Shown: positions 43,015 to 53,973 of the stretch, piece after piece | Layout: the number at the start of each line of letters is the position of its first letter | How positions within the stretch are numbered: the stretch's first letter is position 1 | Assembly: GCA_903960915.1 (NCBI GenBank) | Contig: CAJCCO010000060.1 | Location: forward strand, 1-64,000 | DNA: 64,000 nucleotides | Direction: 5' to 3' | From: an uncultured beta proteobacterium | Lineage (GTDB): Bacteria; Pseudomonadota; Gammaproteobacteria; Burkholderiales; Burkholderiaceae_C | The notes under the pieces: generated by a model | The model's input: the letters and a program-made list of their open reading frames with translations, nothing else | What the model was told of the DNA's origin: nothing | Database searches by the model: none | Program-made: the position numbers and the translations under genes

Positions 43015-45408
43015 ATGCGCCCCCTGCTGCAACCCTTGACCCGCCAGGCGCACCCCCATGCGGTGCGCGCCGTGGCGTGGGCGGTGGCGCTGCTGGTGCT
43101 GCAACCCCTGGCGCTGGGTGCGCAGGAACTGCCAGCCAGCCTGCTTGAAACCCCGCCGCTGCAGCTCAAAAGCAGCCCGCAGCTGCAAGAGCAAATAGCC
43201 CCCTCTGTGCGCAAGGTGCAGCCGACCTTCATCACGGGTGACCTGCTGAGCGGTCGGCCTGACCTGGAAACCCAAGTGCAAGGGCAAGCGGTGCTGCGCC
43301 GCGGCGACCTGGTGATCAAGGCCGACCAACTGGATTACGACCAGGCGCAGGACCTGGGGCAGGCGACGGGCCACGTGCGGGTGAACCGCGCGGGCAATGT
43401 GTATGAAGGCCCCTCGCTGCAGCTCAAGCTCGATACCTTTGAGGGGTTTTTTCAGGAACCGCGCTACTTCTTTTACAAGAACCAGGCCCACGGCAGTGCC
43501 GAGCGTGTGACCTTTGTTGACGAGCAGCGCACGGTGATCACCAAGGCCACCTACACCACCTGCCGGCGCCTGCCCGGGCCGAGCTGGATGCCGGACTGGA
43601 TTTTGCGCGCGGCGACCCTGACCCTGGACAACGACGAGAACGTAGGCACGGCCGAAAATGTGGTGCTGAGCTTCAAGGAACTGCCGCTGCTGCCGTTGCC
43701 CTTTGTGAGTTTTCCACTGAGCGACCAACGCAAGTCGGGCTTCCTGCCGCCCACGCCCAGCGTGGACAACGTGAACGGCACCATGCTGGGCATTCCGTAC
43801 TACTGGAACATTGCCCCGAACCGGGATGCCACGCTGACGCCCACGCTGATGACCAAGCGCGGGCTCAACCTGGCCAGCCAGTTTCGCTACCTGGAGGCCG
43901 ATTATTCAGGGCAGGCACAGTTCAATCTCATGCCCACTGACCGCCTGCGTGACAGCAGCCGCTGGGGCTTGTCCGCCACGCACAATGCGGCGCTGGACAA
44001 CCCGTTTGGCCCGGGCAGTGCGGCACTTTCCTTGAACCTGAACCGGGTCGGTGATGACAATTACTGGCGCGACTTCACCCAGTTCAACACCTCGCTGACG
44101 CAGCGTTTGCTCAGCAACGATGTGAGCCTGAGCTGGAGCCAGGGGAGTTTTGCCAACAGCTTGCGCGCCGTCAAATGGCAAACGCTGCAAGACACGGCCT
44201 CCGTCATCACGCCGCCGTATGACCGCTTGCCGCAATTGGCCACGCGCTATGCGCCCGCCGCGTTGAACGGTTTCAATTATTCGGTGGACGCGGACTTCAC
44301 CAACTTCCAGTCCGTCAGCGCGCTGACCGGCCAACCCAATGCCCAGCGGGCTTTTTCTTTATTGCAGATCAGCCGGCCCTGGAGCGCGCCGTTTGGCTAC
44401 CTCACGCCCAAGCTGCAGTTGCATGCGGCCAGTTATCAATTTGATGCGGAGCTGAGCAGCACCGGCTCTATGTCGGGCAACCACGTGGTGCCTACCTTCA
44501 GCCTGGACAGCGGACTGGTGTTTGAGCGCGAGTCGAGCTTGGGCGGTATTTCATTTTTACAAACACTGGAGCCGCGCGCCTTCTACGTGAAGACGCCCTA
44601 CCGCAGCCAGAGCAAGCTGCCCAATTACGACACCGCCGCGAGTGACTTCAACTTCACCTCCATCTATTCTGAAAACGCCTTTGTGGGCAATGACCGCATC
44701 TCCGACAACAACCTGCTCACCCTGGGCTTAACCTCGCGCTTCATGAACCAAGGTGGTGCGGAATTGGCGCGCTTCAGCGTGGCACAGCGCCTGCGCCTTG
44801 AGGAGCAACGGGTCACCTTGGCTGACGGCGGCGCGGCCGTGCCCAGCGGGCTCAGTGATGTGCTGCTGGGTGCCACGCTCAATCTGAACCCGCAATGGAC
44901 GCTGGACTCCACGGTGCAATACAACCCCGCCACCAGCCAGTCCACACGCGCCACCGCCAGTGCCCGCTACAGCCCGGGCAACTACCGCGTCGTCACCGCC
45001 GCCTACCGCTACCAGCGCGATGCCAGCGAGCAGATCGACATTGGCTGGCAATGGCCGCTGAATGACCTCTGGGGTGACCGCGGTCAAGACCTGGGCGCCG
45101 GGCGCGGCCAGGGCGAGGGACGCTGGTACGGCGTGGGCCGGCTCAATTACAGCCTGCCCGACGCCAAGGTGGTGGATATGGTGCTCGGGATTGAGTACGA
45201 TGCGGGTTGCTGGGTGAGCCGCGTGGTGGTGGAGCGCTTGCAGACCAGCACCTCCACGGCGAACCAGCGCATCATGTTCCAGATGGAGTTTGTGGGCTTC
45301 ACCCGCCTGGGGGTCAACCCCTTGAAAACCTTGAAAGACAATATTCCCAATTACCAGTACCTGAGGGAGCAAAGCAGCTCGCCCAGCCGATTCAGCCATT
45401 ACGATTGA
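43015..45408 (+). CDS. lptD: LPS-assembly protein LptD
   Basis: Outer-membrane translocon that inserts lipopolysaccharide into the outer leaflet together with LptE. The 797-residue precursor has a signal peptide (VAWAVALLVLQPLALGAQE), the N-terminal OstA-like beta-jellyroll (LVIKADQLDYDQAQDLGQATGHVRV), the LptD domain, and a large beta-barrel. A Cys in TTCRRLPGPSW and another in YDAGCWVS are available for disulfides. I chose ATG 43015 because the earlier in-frame ATG at 42901 overlaps the start of amgK on the other strand. It begins the lptD-surA-rsmA operon. Confidence 0.95.
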   Translation: MRPLLQPLTRQAHPHAVRAVAWAVALLVLQPLALGAQELPASLLETPPLQLKSSPQLQEQIAPSVRKVQPTFITGDLLSGRPDLETQVQGQAVLRRGDLVIKADQLDYDQAQDLGQATGHVRVNRAGNVYEGPSLQLKLDTFEGFFQEPRYFFYKNQAHGSAERVTFVDEQRTVITKATYTTCRRLPGPSWMPDWILRAATLTLDNDENVGTAENVVLSFKELPLLPLPFVSFPLSDQRKSGFLPPTPSVDNVNGTMLGIPYYWNIAPNRDATLTPTLMTKRGLNLASQFRYLEADYSGQAQFNLMPTDRLRDSSRWGLSATHNAALDNPFGPGSAALSLNLNRVGDDNYWRDFTQFNTSLTQRLLSNDVSLSWSQGSFANSLRAVKWQTLQDTASVITPPYDRLPQLATRYAPAALNGFNYSVDADFTNFQSVSALTGQPNAQRAFSLLQISRPWSAPFGYLTPKLQLHAASYQFDAELSSTGSMSGNHVVPTFSLDSGLVFERESSLGGISFLQTLEPRAFYVKTPYRSQSKLPNYDTAASDFNFTSIYSENAFVGNDRISDNNLLTLGLTSRFMNQGGAELARFSVAQRLRLEEQRVTLADGGAAVPSGLSDVLLGATLNLNPQWTLDSTVQYNPATSQSTRATASARYSPGNYRVVTAAYRYQRDASEQIDIGWQWPLNDLWGDRGQDLGAGRGQGEGRWYGVGRLNYSLPDAKVVDMVLGIEYDAGCWVSRVVVERLQTSTSTANQRIMFQMEFVGFTRLGVNPLKTLKDNIPNYQYLREQSSSPSRFSHYD

Positions 45409-45414
45409 CCCACC

Positions 45415-46758
45415 ATGACCCAGCGCGTTGTGCCTTTTAGCCTGGCTTGTATTGCCATTCTCGTGTCCGCGTCCATGACAGTACGAGCGCAAAGCTTGCA
45501 GCCCCTTAACAAGCCAGCCACCCCGGCGGTGAGCCAGGCGGACTTTATTGTGGCGGTGGTGAATTCCGAGCCCATCACCAGCAGCGAGGTGCAGGCGCAA
45601 GTCAAACCCATCTTGCAGCAGTTCGCCCAGCAAGGGCGCGCCACGCCGCCGCTGGCCGACCTGCAGCGCCAGGTGCTGGAACGCCTGATCATGGAGCGCG
45701 CGCAACTGCAGCTGGCCGCAAGCTCCGGCATGCGGGTCGACGAGGTAGCGATTGATCAAGCGGAGCAAAACGTAGCCCGACAAAACCAGATTGATGTGCC
45801 CGAGCTGCGTCGCCGAGTGCTGGCCGACGGGCTGGCAATGTCGCAATTTCGCCAACGGCTGCGCAACCAGCTGCTGTTGATGCGTTTGCGCGAGCGCGAG
45901 GTGGAGAGCCGTGTGCGGGTGAGCGACCTGGAGGTGGAGCAGTACCTGCGCGAGCAAAGCGCGGTCGACCCCGCGACCCAGCCGGTGCACCTGGCACAAA
46001 TTCTGGTGGCCGTACCGGAGGCGGCCACGGCGGTGCAAATTGCAGCCCTTGAAAACCGCGCAAAAAGCGCCCTGGCCCGCGCCCGGGCCGGTCAAGATTT
46101 CTCCGCCTTGGTGGCCGAGCTCTCTGACGCGCCCGACCGTGCCAACGGCGGGCAAATGGGCTTGCGTACGCCCGACCGTTACCCCACCATTTTTATTGAG
46201 GCAACGCAAAATTTGGCCAGTGGCGATATCTCCAGCCTAGTGCGCTCCGGCGCCGGCTTTCATATTTTGAAAGTCATCGAGAAAAGAAATTCCGGCCTGC
46301 CCAATATGACCGTGACGCAAAGCCGCGCGCGCCATATTTTGTTGCGGCCAAACGCCAACCTGACGGAAAAAGCGGCAATGGAAAAGCTGGCTGAATACAA
46401 GCGCCGCATCGTGGCCGGTCAGGCCGACTTTGCCGCCTTGGCGCGCGACAACTCCCAAGACAGCTCAGCCGCCCAAGGCGGCGATCTGGGCTGGGCCAGC
46501 CCAGGCATGTTCGTCCCCGAGTTTGAAGAGGTCATGAACCGTTTGGCGCCAGGGCAAATCAGTGAGCCGCTGATTTCACGCTTTGGCGTGCACCTGATTC
46601 AGTTGAACGAACGCCGCCAGGCCACCTTGAGCCAGCGCGAGCAGATGGAAACGGTGCGCGCCCTACTGCGTGAGAAAAAGATCGACGAGGCCTACACCAT
46701 CTGGGCGCAAGACCTGCGCGACCGGACCTACGTGGAAATACGTGAGGCGCCACTGTGA
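45415..46758 (+). CDS. surA: Periplasmic chaperone / peptidyl-prolyl isomerase SurA
   Basis: Escorts outer-membrane proteins through the periplasm. The 447-residue precursor has a signal peptide (about 1-24), the N-terminal chaperone domain ([19 protein letters not shown]), and two parvulin domains (about 190-285 and 300-400; [11 protein letters not shown] marks the second). It starts 6 bases after lptD and its stop overlaps the rsmA GTG, matching the conserved lptD-surA-(pdxA)-rsmA order, here without pdxA. Confidence 0.96.
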   Translation: MTQRVVPFSLACIAILVSASMTVRAQSLQPLNKPATPAVSQADFIVAVVNSEPITSSEVQAQVKPILQQFAQQGRATPPLADLQRQVLERLIMERAQLQLAASSGMRVDEVAIDQAEQNVARQNQIDVPELRRRVLADGLAMSQFRQRLRNQLLLMRLREREVESRVRVSDLEVEQYLREQSAVDPATQPVHLAQILVAVPEAATAVQIAALENRAKSALARARAGQDFSALVAELSDAPDRANGGQMGLRTPDRYPTIFIEATQNLASGDISSLVRSGAGFHILKVIEKRNSGLPNMTVTQSRARHILLRPNANLTEKAAMEKLAEYKRRIVAGQADFAALARDNSQDSSAAQGGDLGWASPGMFVPEFEEVMNRLAPGQISEPLISRFGVHLIQLNERRQATLSQREQMETVRALLREKKIDEAYTIWAQDLRDRTYVEIREAPL

Positions 46759-47579
46759 GTGGCCACCCAAAACACGGCAAACACATCGCACGTAAACGTT
46801 TTGGCCAACACTTTCTGACCGACGGCGGCGTCATTGAGGCCATCGTTGCCGCCATAGACCCCCAACCCGGCCAAGCCATGGTGGAAATTGGCCCCGGCCT
46901 GGCCGCCATGACACAACCGCTGGTAGAGCGCCTGGGCCACCTGACGGTGATTGAGCTGGACCGTGACCTGGCCGTGCGCCTGCGCGAACACCCGCAACTC
47001 ACGGTGATTGAATCTGACGTGCTGAAAGTGGACTTTGCGCCCATTTTGGTGGGTAAAACAGCCCCCAAACTGCGGGTGGTGGGCAACCTGCCCTACAACA
47101 TCTCCACGCCCATCTTGTTTCACCTGCTCGAGCAGGTCGCCCTGATTGAAGACCAGCACTTCATGCTGCAAAAAGAGGTGATAGACCGCATGGTGGCGCG
47201 CCCGGCCACCTCAGATTACAGCCGCTTGAGCGTGATGCTGCAATGGCGCTACGCCATGGAAAACGTGCTGTTTGTGCCGCCAGAGAGTTTCACCCCGCCA
47301 CCCCGGGTGGACAGCGCGGTGGTGCGCATGGTGCCGCACGCTTCTCCCGCGCAAGTTGACGTCAAACTGTTGAGCGAAATCGTGCAGGTGGCGTTCAGCC
47401 AACGGCGAAAAATCATGCGCCATACTCTGGGTCGCTGGCTGCAGGAGCACGGCTTTACGGGCACGTTTGACGAGCAGCGCCGGGCCGAAGAAGTGCCAGT
47501 GGCTGAATACCTGGCCCTGGCCACACAGCTCCAAGCCAGCCGCCCGGTGGCACATGATTTATTGCCCCCCAGTACCTGA
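46755..47579 (+). CDS. rsmA: 16S rRNA dimethyladenosine transferase
   Basis: Dimethylates A1518 and A1519 of 16S rRNA. The 274-residue protein opens with [14 protein letters not shown] and has the SAM motif [17 protein letters not shown] and the catalytic [15 protein letters not shown] motif, then [14 protein letters not shown]. Translation starts at a GTG overlapping the surA stop (GTGA). The gene ends the operon and is followed by a strong terminator. pdxA, which often lies between surA and rsmA in relatives, is missing. Confidence 0.96.
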   Translation: MSGHPKHGKHIARKRFGQHFLTDGGVIEAIVAAIDPQPGQAMVEIGPGLAAMTQPLVERLGHLTVIELDRDLAVRLREHPQLTVIESDVLKVDFAPILVGKTAPKLRVVGNLPYNISTPILFHLLEQVALIEDQHFMLQKEVIDRMVARPATSDYSRLSVMLQWRYAMENVLFVPPESFTPPPRVDSAVVRMVPHASPAQVDVKLLSEIVQVAFSQRRKIMRHTLGRWLQEHGFTGTFDEQRRAEEVPVAEYLALATQLQASRPVAHDLLPPST

Positions 47580-47600
47580 ACCACGACCCCCCAACAAAAA

Positions 47601-47626
47601 GGCTCGCCAACTGGCGAGCCTTTTTT
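47601..47626. terminator. Intrinsic terminator after rsmA, usable from both strands
   Basis: GGCTCGCC (47601-47608), AACT, GGCGAGCC (47613-47620) form a perfect 8-bp GC-rich stem followed by TTTTTT (47621-47626); a run of five A (47596-47600) flanks the other side. It ends the lptD-surA-rsmA transcript and can also stop the barstar transcript coming from the right. Confidence 0.9.
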
Positions 47627-47641
47627 GTTGAGCCGGAAAGA

Positions 47642-47863
47642 TCAAGCCGCGGCCAACCAATACCCCGCGTTGAATGGACTGCTCATGCGCAGCGCCAGGG
47701 GCGATACATCCAACAATTTATCGGTTGGCATTTTTTCGCCGGCTTCAGCGGCGATTTCAATGCCAGACACGGCAGTGCTGTCCGTGTCTGTTGCTTTTGC
47801 CTCGTTCGCCCGTTCTGCTTGGCTGGTGTGTGCAGAACGGGCTACAGAAAAGAATAGAAGCAC
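47642..47863 (-). CDS. Small unknown protein downstream of barstar, 73 aa
   Basis: A frame of 73 residues starts 22 bases inside the 3' end of the barstar gene and stops just before the rsmA terminator. The sequence is polar and acidic in the middle (EAKATDTDSTAVSGIEIAAEAGEKM) and ends with FNAGYWLAAA; no domain or signal peptide is recognised. The position between barstar and a terminator, in the same direction, suggests it could be the last gene of that operon. It may equally be a chance frame. Confidence 0.4.
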   Translation of the reverse strand: MLLFFSVARSAHTSQAERANEAKATDTDSTAVSGIEIAAEAGEKMPTDKLLDVSPLALRMSSPFNAGYWLAAA

Positions 47864-48291
47864 CGGAAGGGAATTTTTCGGTCCCCCCAGTAATCAGCAG
47901 CATCCCTGAAGATATCCAGCAGCTGCTCACGCGCTTCCTTGTCGAACTTGACGTTGGCCGGAATGTGTTCCAGCACAGCAATAAAGCCCGGCTGCGGGCC
48001 AGACTTGTAGACCGGGTCGGTCATGCTGTCGTACAAGGCATCAAAATTTTTACCCACTTGGGCAGGCAGCATGAATTGCTGGCCAATCAGATCGAGCACA
48101 TCTTGCTTGGTCTGGGCATTGGCCAGGTTGGCATACAGAAAGTGCTGACCCAGGGTCTGCGCCGCATCCTGCAACTCCTGCACGCGAAAAGCCCGGATGG
48201 ACTGGACGATGTTGGTTCTGATACCACGAAGTGGTACCTCGGTTTCAGCACGCTGTGGTGCTGGCGCTTCTACTTGAAGTGACATATTCAT
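47842..48291 (-). CDS. Barstar-family ribonuclease inhibitor
   Basis: The 149-residue protein has the barstar fold pattern in its second half: FDALYDSMTDPVYKSGPQPGFIAVLEHIPANVKFDKEAREQLLDIFRDAADYWGDRKIPFRCFYSFL matches the family (helix with NFDAL..D, later DAADYW). Barstars bind and block secreted microbial ribonucleases inside the cell. The gene lies directly downstream (42 bases) of a predicted secreted ribonuclease. ATG 48291 was chosen; ATG 48285 is equally possible, and the frame to 48324 is less likely. Confidence 0.9.
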   Translation of the reverse strand: MNMSLQVEAPAPQRAETEVPLRGIRTNIVQSIRAFRVQELQDAAQTLGQHFLYANLANAQTKQDVLDLIGQQFMLPAQVGKNFDALYDSMTDPVYKSGPQPGFIAVLEHIPANVKFDKEAREQLLDIFRDAADYWGDRKIPFRCFYSFL

Positions 48292-48333
48292 TCCCGCTTC
48301 ACATTCCAAAAAACAAATTAACAAATTAACAAA

Positions 48334-48753
48334 TTACGGCACGATCTTGCGGAAGCTTGCATAGTGATCGGCCGTGTAATAACAACTCTCTGGTGTCCTG
48401 GCAGGCCCACCGCACACGATGCGATGGGTTCCGCGTTTGCGGCTGCCGGGCAGCATGACGGTGTATTCGCGGTAGTACCCCCGCGTATGCAAGGGCAGTA
48501 AACGCTCCCGGTTGCCAAAAACGACGCCATCTTTTTCATGGGCAAAAGGGCCGCCTTGCAGAATCAAGGCATAGGTTTTTGCACCAGATCCGGGCAGGTC
48601 AGCGACCAAAATCGTCGTTTTTGCTGCGGTTAGCGTGGGCTGTAAAGCCTGCGCTGAACAGATGCCGAACAGGGCACCCAGCAAAAATCCGACGAATACC
48701 AACTTAAGGCTTGGCCACCGAGACGCTGACAACATAGACAACACCGACAACAC
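48334..48753 (-). CDS. Secreted guanyl-specific ribonuclease (N1/T1/barnase family)
   Basis: The 139-residue precursor has a signal peptide (hydrophobic about 18-35, cleavage near ICSAQA) and a small ribonuclease domain. It contains GGPFAHEKDGVVFGNRERLLP, RGYYREYTVMLPGSRKRGTHRIVCGG with the catalytic Glu and Arg, and YYTADHYASFRKIV with the catalytic His, as in barnase and RNase Sa. Two cysteines (VCGG, SCYY) may form a disulfide. It is made together with its barstar inhibitor and probably serves as an exported nuclease or competition factor. Confidence 0.9.
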   Translation of the reverse strand: MLSVLSMLSASRWPSLKLVFVGFLLGALFGICSAQALQPTLTAAKTTILVADLPGSGAKTYALILQGGPFAHEKDGVVFGNRERLLPLHTRGYYREYTVMLPGSRKRGTHRIVCGGPARTPESCYYTADHYASFRKIVP

Positions 48754-48940
48754 TGTTCACCATATCTCGGGTTACTCCGGGTTACCCTGAGAAACCTCAG
48801 GCAACCCCGGGTAAACCCGGAAATTTCTAAGGCCGTAGTGTCGCTTACTCTGGTGTAAATTGCAAGCGTCTGCCTAATAAACAGGCAGCCGCAGGGGTTT
48901 GACAGGCTAGTTAAGTTAGCACTGGCTTAGCTATTTGTCC
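48754..48940. repeat. Intergenic region with nested inverted repeats
   Basis: Between the ribonuclease gene and the maeB stop there is a large imperfect hairpin. Its arms run 48777-48791 (CCGGGTTACCCTGAG) and 48796-48810 (CTCAGGCAACCCCGG). A second clean hairpin pairs CTGCCT (48870-48875) with AGGCAG (48883-48888). Either could stop the leftward maeB transcript, though neither has a T run. The ribonuclease promoter should also lie here, but I see no clear boxes. Confidence 0.5.
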
Positions 48941-51247
<2,307 letters not shown>

Positions 51248-51473
51248 GAAATTCTCCTGGTGTGATCAGCCTGACCGGATCAGCCTGGCAGTCAGCGTAT
51301 GGAGGGCGAATTGTAGGCCCCGCCCCGTCCAAAACACCGCCGTGACCAGGTCGTCGTCGGGTGGGGTACTTTTTACTTTTTTCGACCCAATCGCCGCACT
51401 GTGCGCCTAAAGGGGGCCCGCCTGTCGCACAATGTTTGGCTATTGCACCACTTTTACCCCTCAGGAACCCGAC
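51248..51473. repeat. Divergent intergenic region with a short direct repeat
   Basis: GATCAGCCTG occurs twice with a 14-base period (51264-51273 and 51278-51287) just upstream of maeB. It could be a regulator site or a small duplication. No other clear motif was seen in the rest of the 226-base region. Confidence 0.35.
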
Positions 51474-52658
51474 ATGACTTTGACCGCCTCCGCTGCAAAC
51501 GCCTCTGGTTTTCACCCCCTGCGCCGCAACGCCCTGCTGCAAACCCTGCAGGCAGAAATTGACCGGGGCCGCCTGCCCGGCGCCGTTGTCGTGCTGGCGC
51601 GCCACGGCCAGGTGAGCTGCTTTGAGAGCCTGGGCGTGCAAAACCCGGCCACCGGCGAAGCCATGAAGAAAGACAGCATCTTTCGCCTGTTCTCCATGAC
51701 CAAGCCCATCGTCTCGGTGGCCATCATGCGCTTGCTGGAGCAGGGTCGTTTGTTGCTGAGCGACCCGGTGGCGCAGTACCTGCCGGAGTTTGCCAACCAG
51801 CAAGTGGCTATTGAGCGCAACGGCATCGTCACGCTGGTGCCCGTCACGCGGCCGTCCACCATTCAGGACCTGCTGCGCCATACCGCCGGCCTCACCTACG
51901 AGTTCTCTGGCGAGTCAGCCGTGCAACGCCTCTACATCAAACACGAAATCAACCAGCGCATGGCCGGTCGCGACAGCGCCGCCAGCAGCCAGGCCCTGGC
52001 GGCGCTGCCCCTGATGGACCAACCCGGCAGCGTGGGCGAATACAGCCGCGCCACCGACGTGCTGGGCCGCGTGGTGGAGGTCATCAGCGGCCAGTCCCTG
52101 GGCCTGCACCTGTCCGAGCATATTTTTGCCCCCTTGGGCATGACTGAGACGCGGTTTTATGTGCCGCCATCGCAGCAACACCGCATTGCCCAGCCGTTTG
52201 ACCACGACCCCGACGGCGGCGTGCCGCTGACCTTGCCAGCGGTGGACGTGCCTCCGTCCTTCGAATCCGGTGGCGGCGGCCTACTGGGCACTGCCCACGA
52301 CTACGCCCGCTTTCTGCAAATGATGCTCAACCGCGGTGAGTTGGACGGTGTACGCCTGCTGGCGCCCCATATGGTGGACTTCATGACCTGCGACCACCTG
52401 GGCAATATCCCCGGACGCGACAGCCTGATTGAAGCCGGCGAAGGTTTTGGCCTGGGCTTTGCTGTGCGTACCGCGCGCGGACAAACTCCGGTGCCCGGCC
52501 CGGTGGGCACCTACTACTGGAGCGGCATGGCGGGCACCAGCTTCTTTGTAGACCCGACCAACAACCTGTTCGCCATGCTCTTGATCCAGGCACCCAACCA
52601 ACGCGCCTACTACCGCCAACTGTTTCGCAACCTGGTGTACGCCTGCTTGTCGGCCTGA
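51474..52658 (+). CDS. Serine hydrolase, beta-lactamase (class C / S12) family
   Basis: The 394-residue protein has the S-x-x-K nucleophile motif in FRLFSMTKPIVSVAIM (near residue 76) and the Y-S-x equivalent in EYSRATDVLG, as in class C beta-lactamases, EstB-type esterases and D-aminopeptidases. No signal peptide is visible, which argues for an intracellular esterase rather than a beta-lactamase. ATG 51474 has AGGAA upstream; ATG 51432 lacks one. The true substrate cannot be read. Confidence 0.9.
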   Translation: MTLTASAANASGFHPLRRNALLQTLQAEIDRGRLPGAVVVLARHGQVSCFESLGVQNPATGEAMKKDSIFRLFSMTKPIVSVAIMRLLEQGRLLLSDPVAQYLPEFANQQVAIERNGIVTLVPVTRPSTIQDLLRHTAGLTYEFSGESAVQRLYIKHEINQRMAGRDSAASSQALAALPLMDQPGSVGEYSRATDVLGRVVEVISGQSLGLHLSEHIFAPLGMTETRFYVPPSQQHRIAQPFDHDPDGGVPLTLPAVDVPPSFESGGGGLLGTAHDYARFLQMMLNRGELDGVRLLAPHMVDFMTCDHLGNIPGRDSLIEAGEGFGLGFAVRTARGQTPVPGPVGTYYWSGMAGTSFFVDPTNNLFAMLLIQAPNQRAYYRQLFRNLVYACLSA

Positions 52659-52675
52659 GGCGACTTAACCCGAAA

Positions 52676-53878
52676 TTAGCGCTTGACCGTGAGGCCGCCC
52701 GGTGCGGCGTTGCGGTCATCGGTCAGCGTTTGCAAAAAGCTCACCAAGTCCGCCACATCCTGCGCACTGAGCAGCGGCGGTGCACCGGCCTGCAGTCCGT
52801 ACGGCGCCCTTTGCACCACATTGCCGCGGTAAGCCACGGGCAGGTCGTTGAATTTGTCCACCACGCCATTGACAGTTGGGTACCAGCGTTCCGGCTGGGT
52901 ATCGCGGGTGGCGTAAAAGGTGACCGCCTCACTCAAGGTGCTGATGCTGGCATTGTGAAAATAGGGCGCCGTCAGGGCGATGTTGCGCAAGGTCGGCACT
53001 TTGAATTGACCACACAAGTCGGCTCGTGCACTCAAATCGGTGCGTTTGGGGCCGCACAAGCCCATGTCAAAAAATGTGGCATCCGCGTTCTTTTGAATTT
53101 GGGGATTGCGGGGTAGGCCCAGCGCGGCATAACTGAAGTTGGTGAAGTTCGGGCGCTCTCCCCCAGACCCGGTGCTGCTGGTGTGACAACTGGCACAGCG
53201 CCCCTGGTTAGGGTTGTTAAAAATGGCCAGCCCGCGCTGCTCAGCCGCCGTGAAGGTGGCGGTGCCATCTGCCACCTGGTCGAACTTACTGTTGAACAGC
53301 AAATAGTCCGTGTCAAGCGCTTGGTAAGCCTGTAGCGCCGTTTGCAGTTTGTCAAAAATTTGCTGATCTGTCGGTGACGCGGGCACATTGAACTGGCTGA
53401 CAAAGTCATTGAAATAAGGCAGTGCCCGCACTTTTTGCGCAACCGCAGCCACATCCGCATTGGCCATCTCGGTGCTGTCCAGAAGAGGACCGGCGGCTTG
53501 TTCGGCGCGGCTGTTGGCGCGCCCGTCCCAGGTAAAACCGCCAAAAGGCAGGCCGTTGGCATCAAAACGAAAGGCGGCGTTACTGGCCAAGTACATCAAG
53601 CTGGGGCTGCTGCGAAATCCTTGCTGGTCCATAAGCAGACCACCCAGAGGCAGCACAGTGCCGGTGGCATCGGCGTGGGCGTTGTCATCGGTGTGGCAAC
53701 TGGCGCACGACTGTTGCCCGCTGGCGGACAGCGCCTTTTCAGCAAACAGAGCCTGGGCCACACTCAAAGGGGTGGCTGTTGCGCTCACCGTTGAAGTGGT
53801 GGCGCCACCCCCACAAGCCGTCAAAAAACCCATCAACACGCACGCGCCAACCACGCCGGAAATACTATTCAAAGCCAC
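52676..53878 (-). CDS. Dihaem cytochrome c peroxidase / MauG-family lipoprotein
   Basis: The 400-residue precursor starts with a lipoprotein signal ending in the lipobox LTAC (Cys about 22). Two haem c sites are present: CASCHTDDNAH (about 59) and CASCHTSSTG (about 235). The second half includes FKVPTLRNIALTAPYFHNA, a segment conserved in cytochrome c peroxidases and MauG. It probably reduces hydrogen peroxide or oxidises a partner in the periplasm. No adjacent partner such as methylamine dehydrogenase is present. The peroxide-defence genes that follow upstream may be functionally related. Confidence 0.9.
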   Translation of the reverse strand: MALNSISGVVGACVLMGFLTACGGGATTSTVSATATPLSVAQALFAEKALSASGQQSCASCHTDDNAHADATGTVLPLGGLLMDQQGFRSSPSLMYLASNAAFRFDANGLPFGGFTWDGRANSRAEQAAGPLLDSTEMANADVAAVAQKVRALPYFNDFVSQFNVPASPTDQQIFDKLQTALQAYQALDTDYLLFNSKFDQVADGTATFTAAEQRGLAIFNNPNQGRCASCHTSSTGSGGERPNFTNFSYAALGLPRNPQIQKNADATFFDMGLCGPKRTDLSARADLCGQFKVPTLRNIALTAPYFHNASISTLSEAVTFYATRDTQPERWYPTVNGVVDKFNDLPVAYRGNVVQRAPYGLQAGAPPLLSAQDVADLVSFLQTLTDDRNAAPGGLTVKR

Positions 53879-53973
53879 GACAAACCCCTCTTATATTTGT
53901 GAATTTTTGAATAGTAGAGTCAAAGCATGGAGAAATTATGGAGGTTGGTTGGCGACAAGGCCGCTTCAGGTAC

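Noticed and set aside
44728-46209. 493-codon open frame antisense to lptD/surA
   Set aside because: It spans two certain genes on the other strand and shows only shadow composition.
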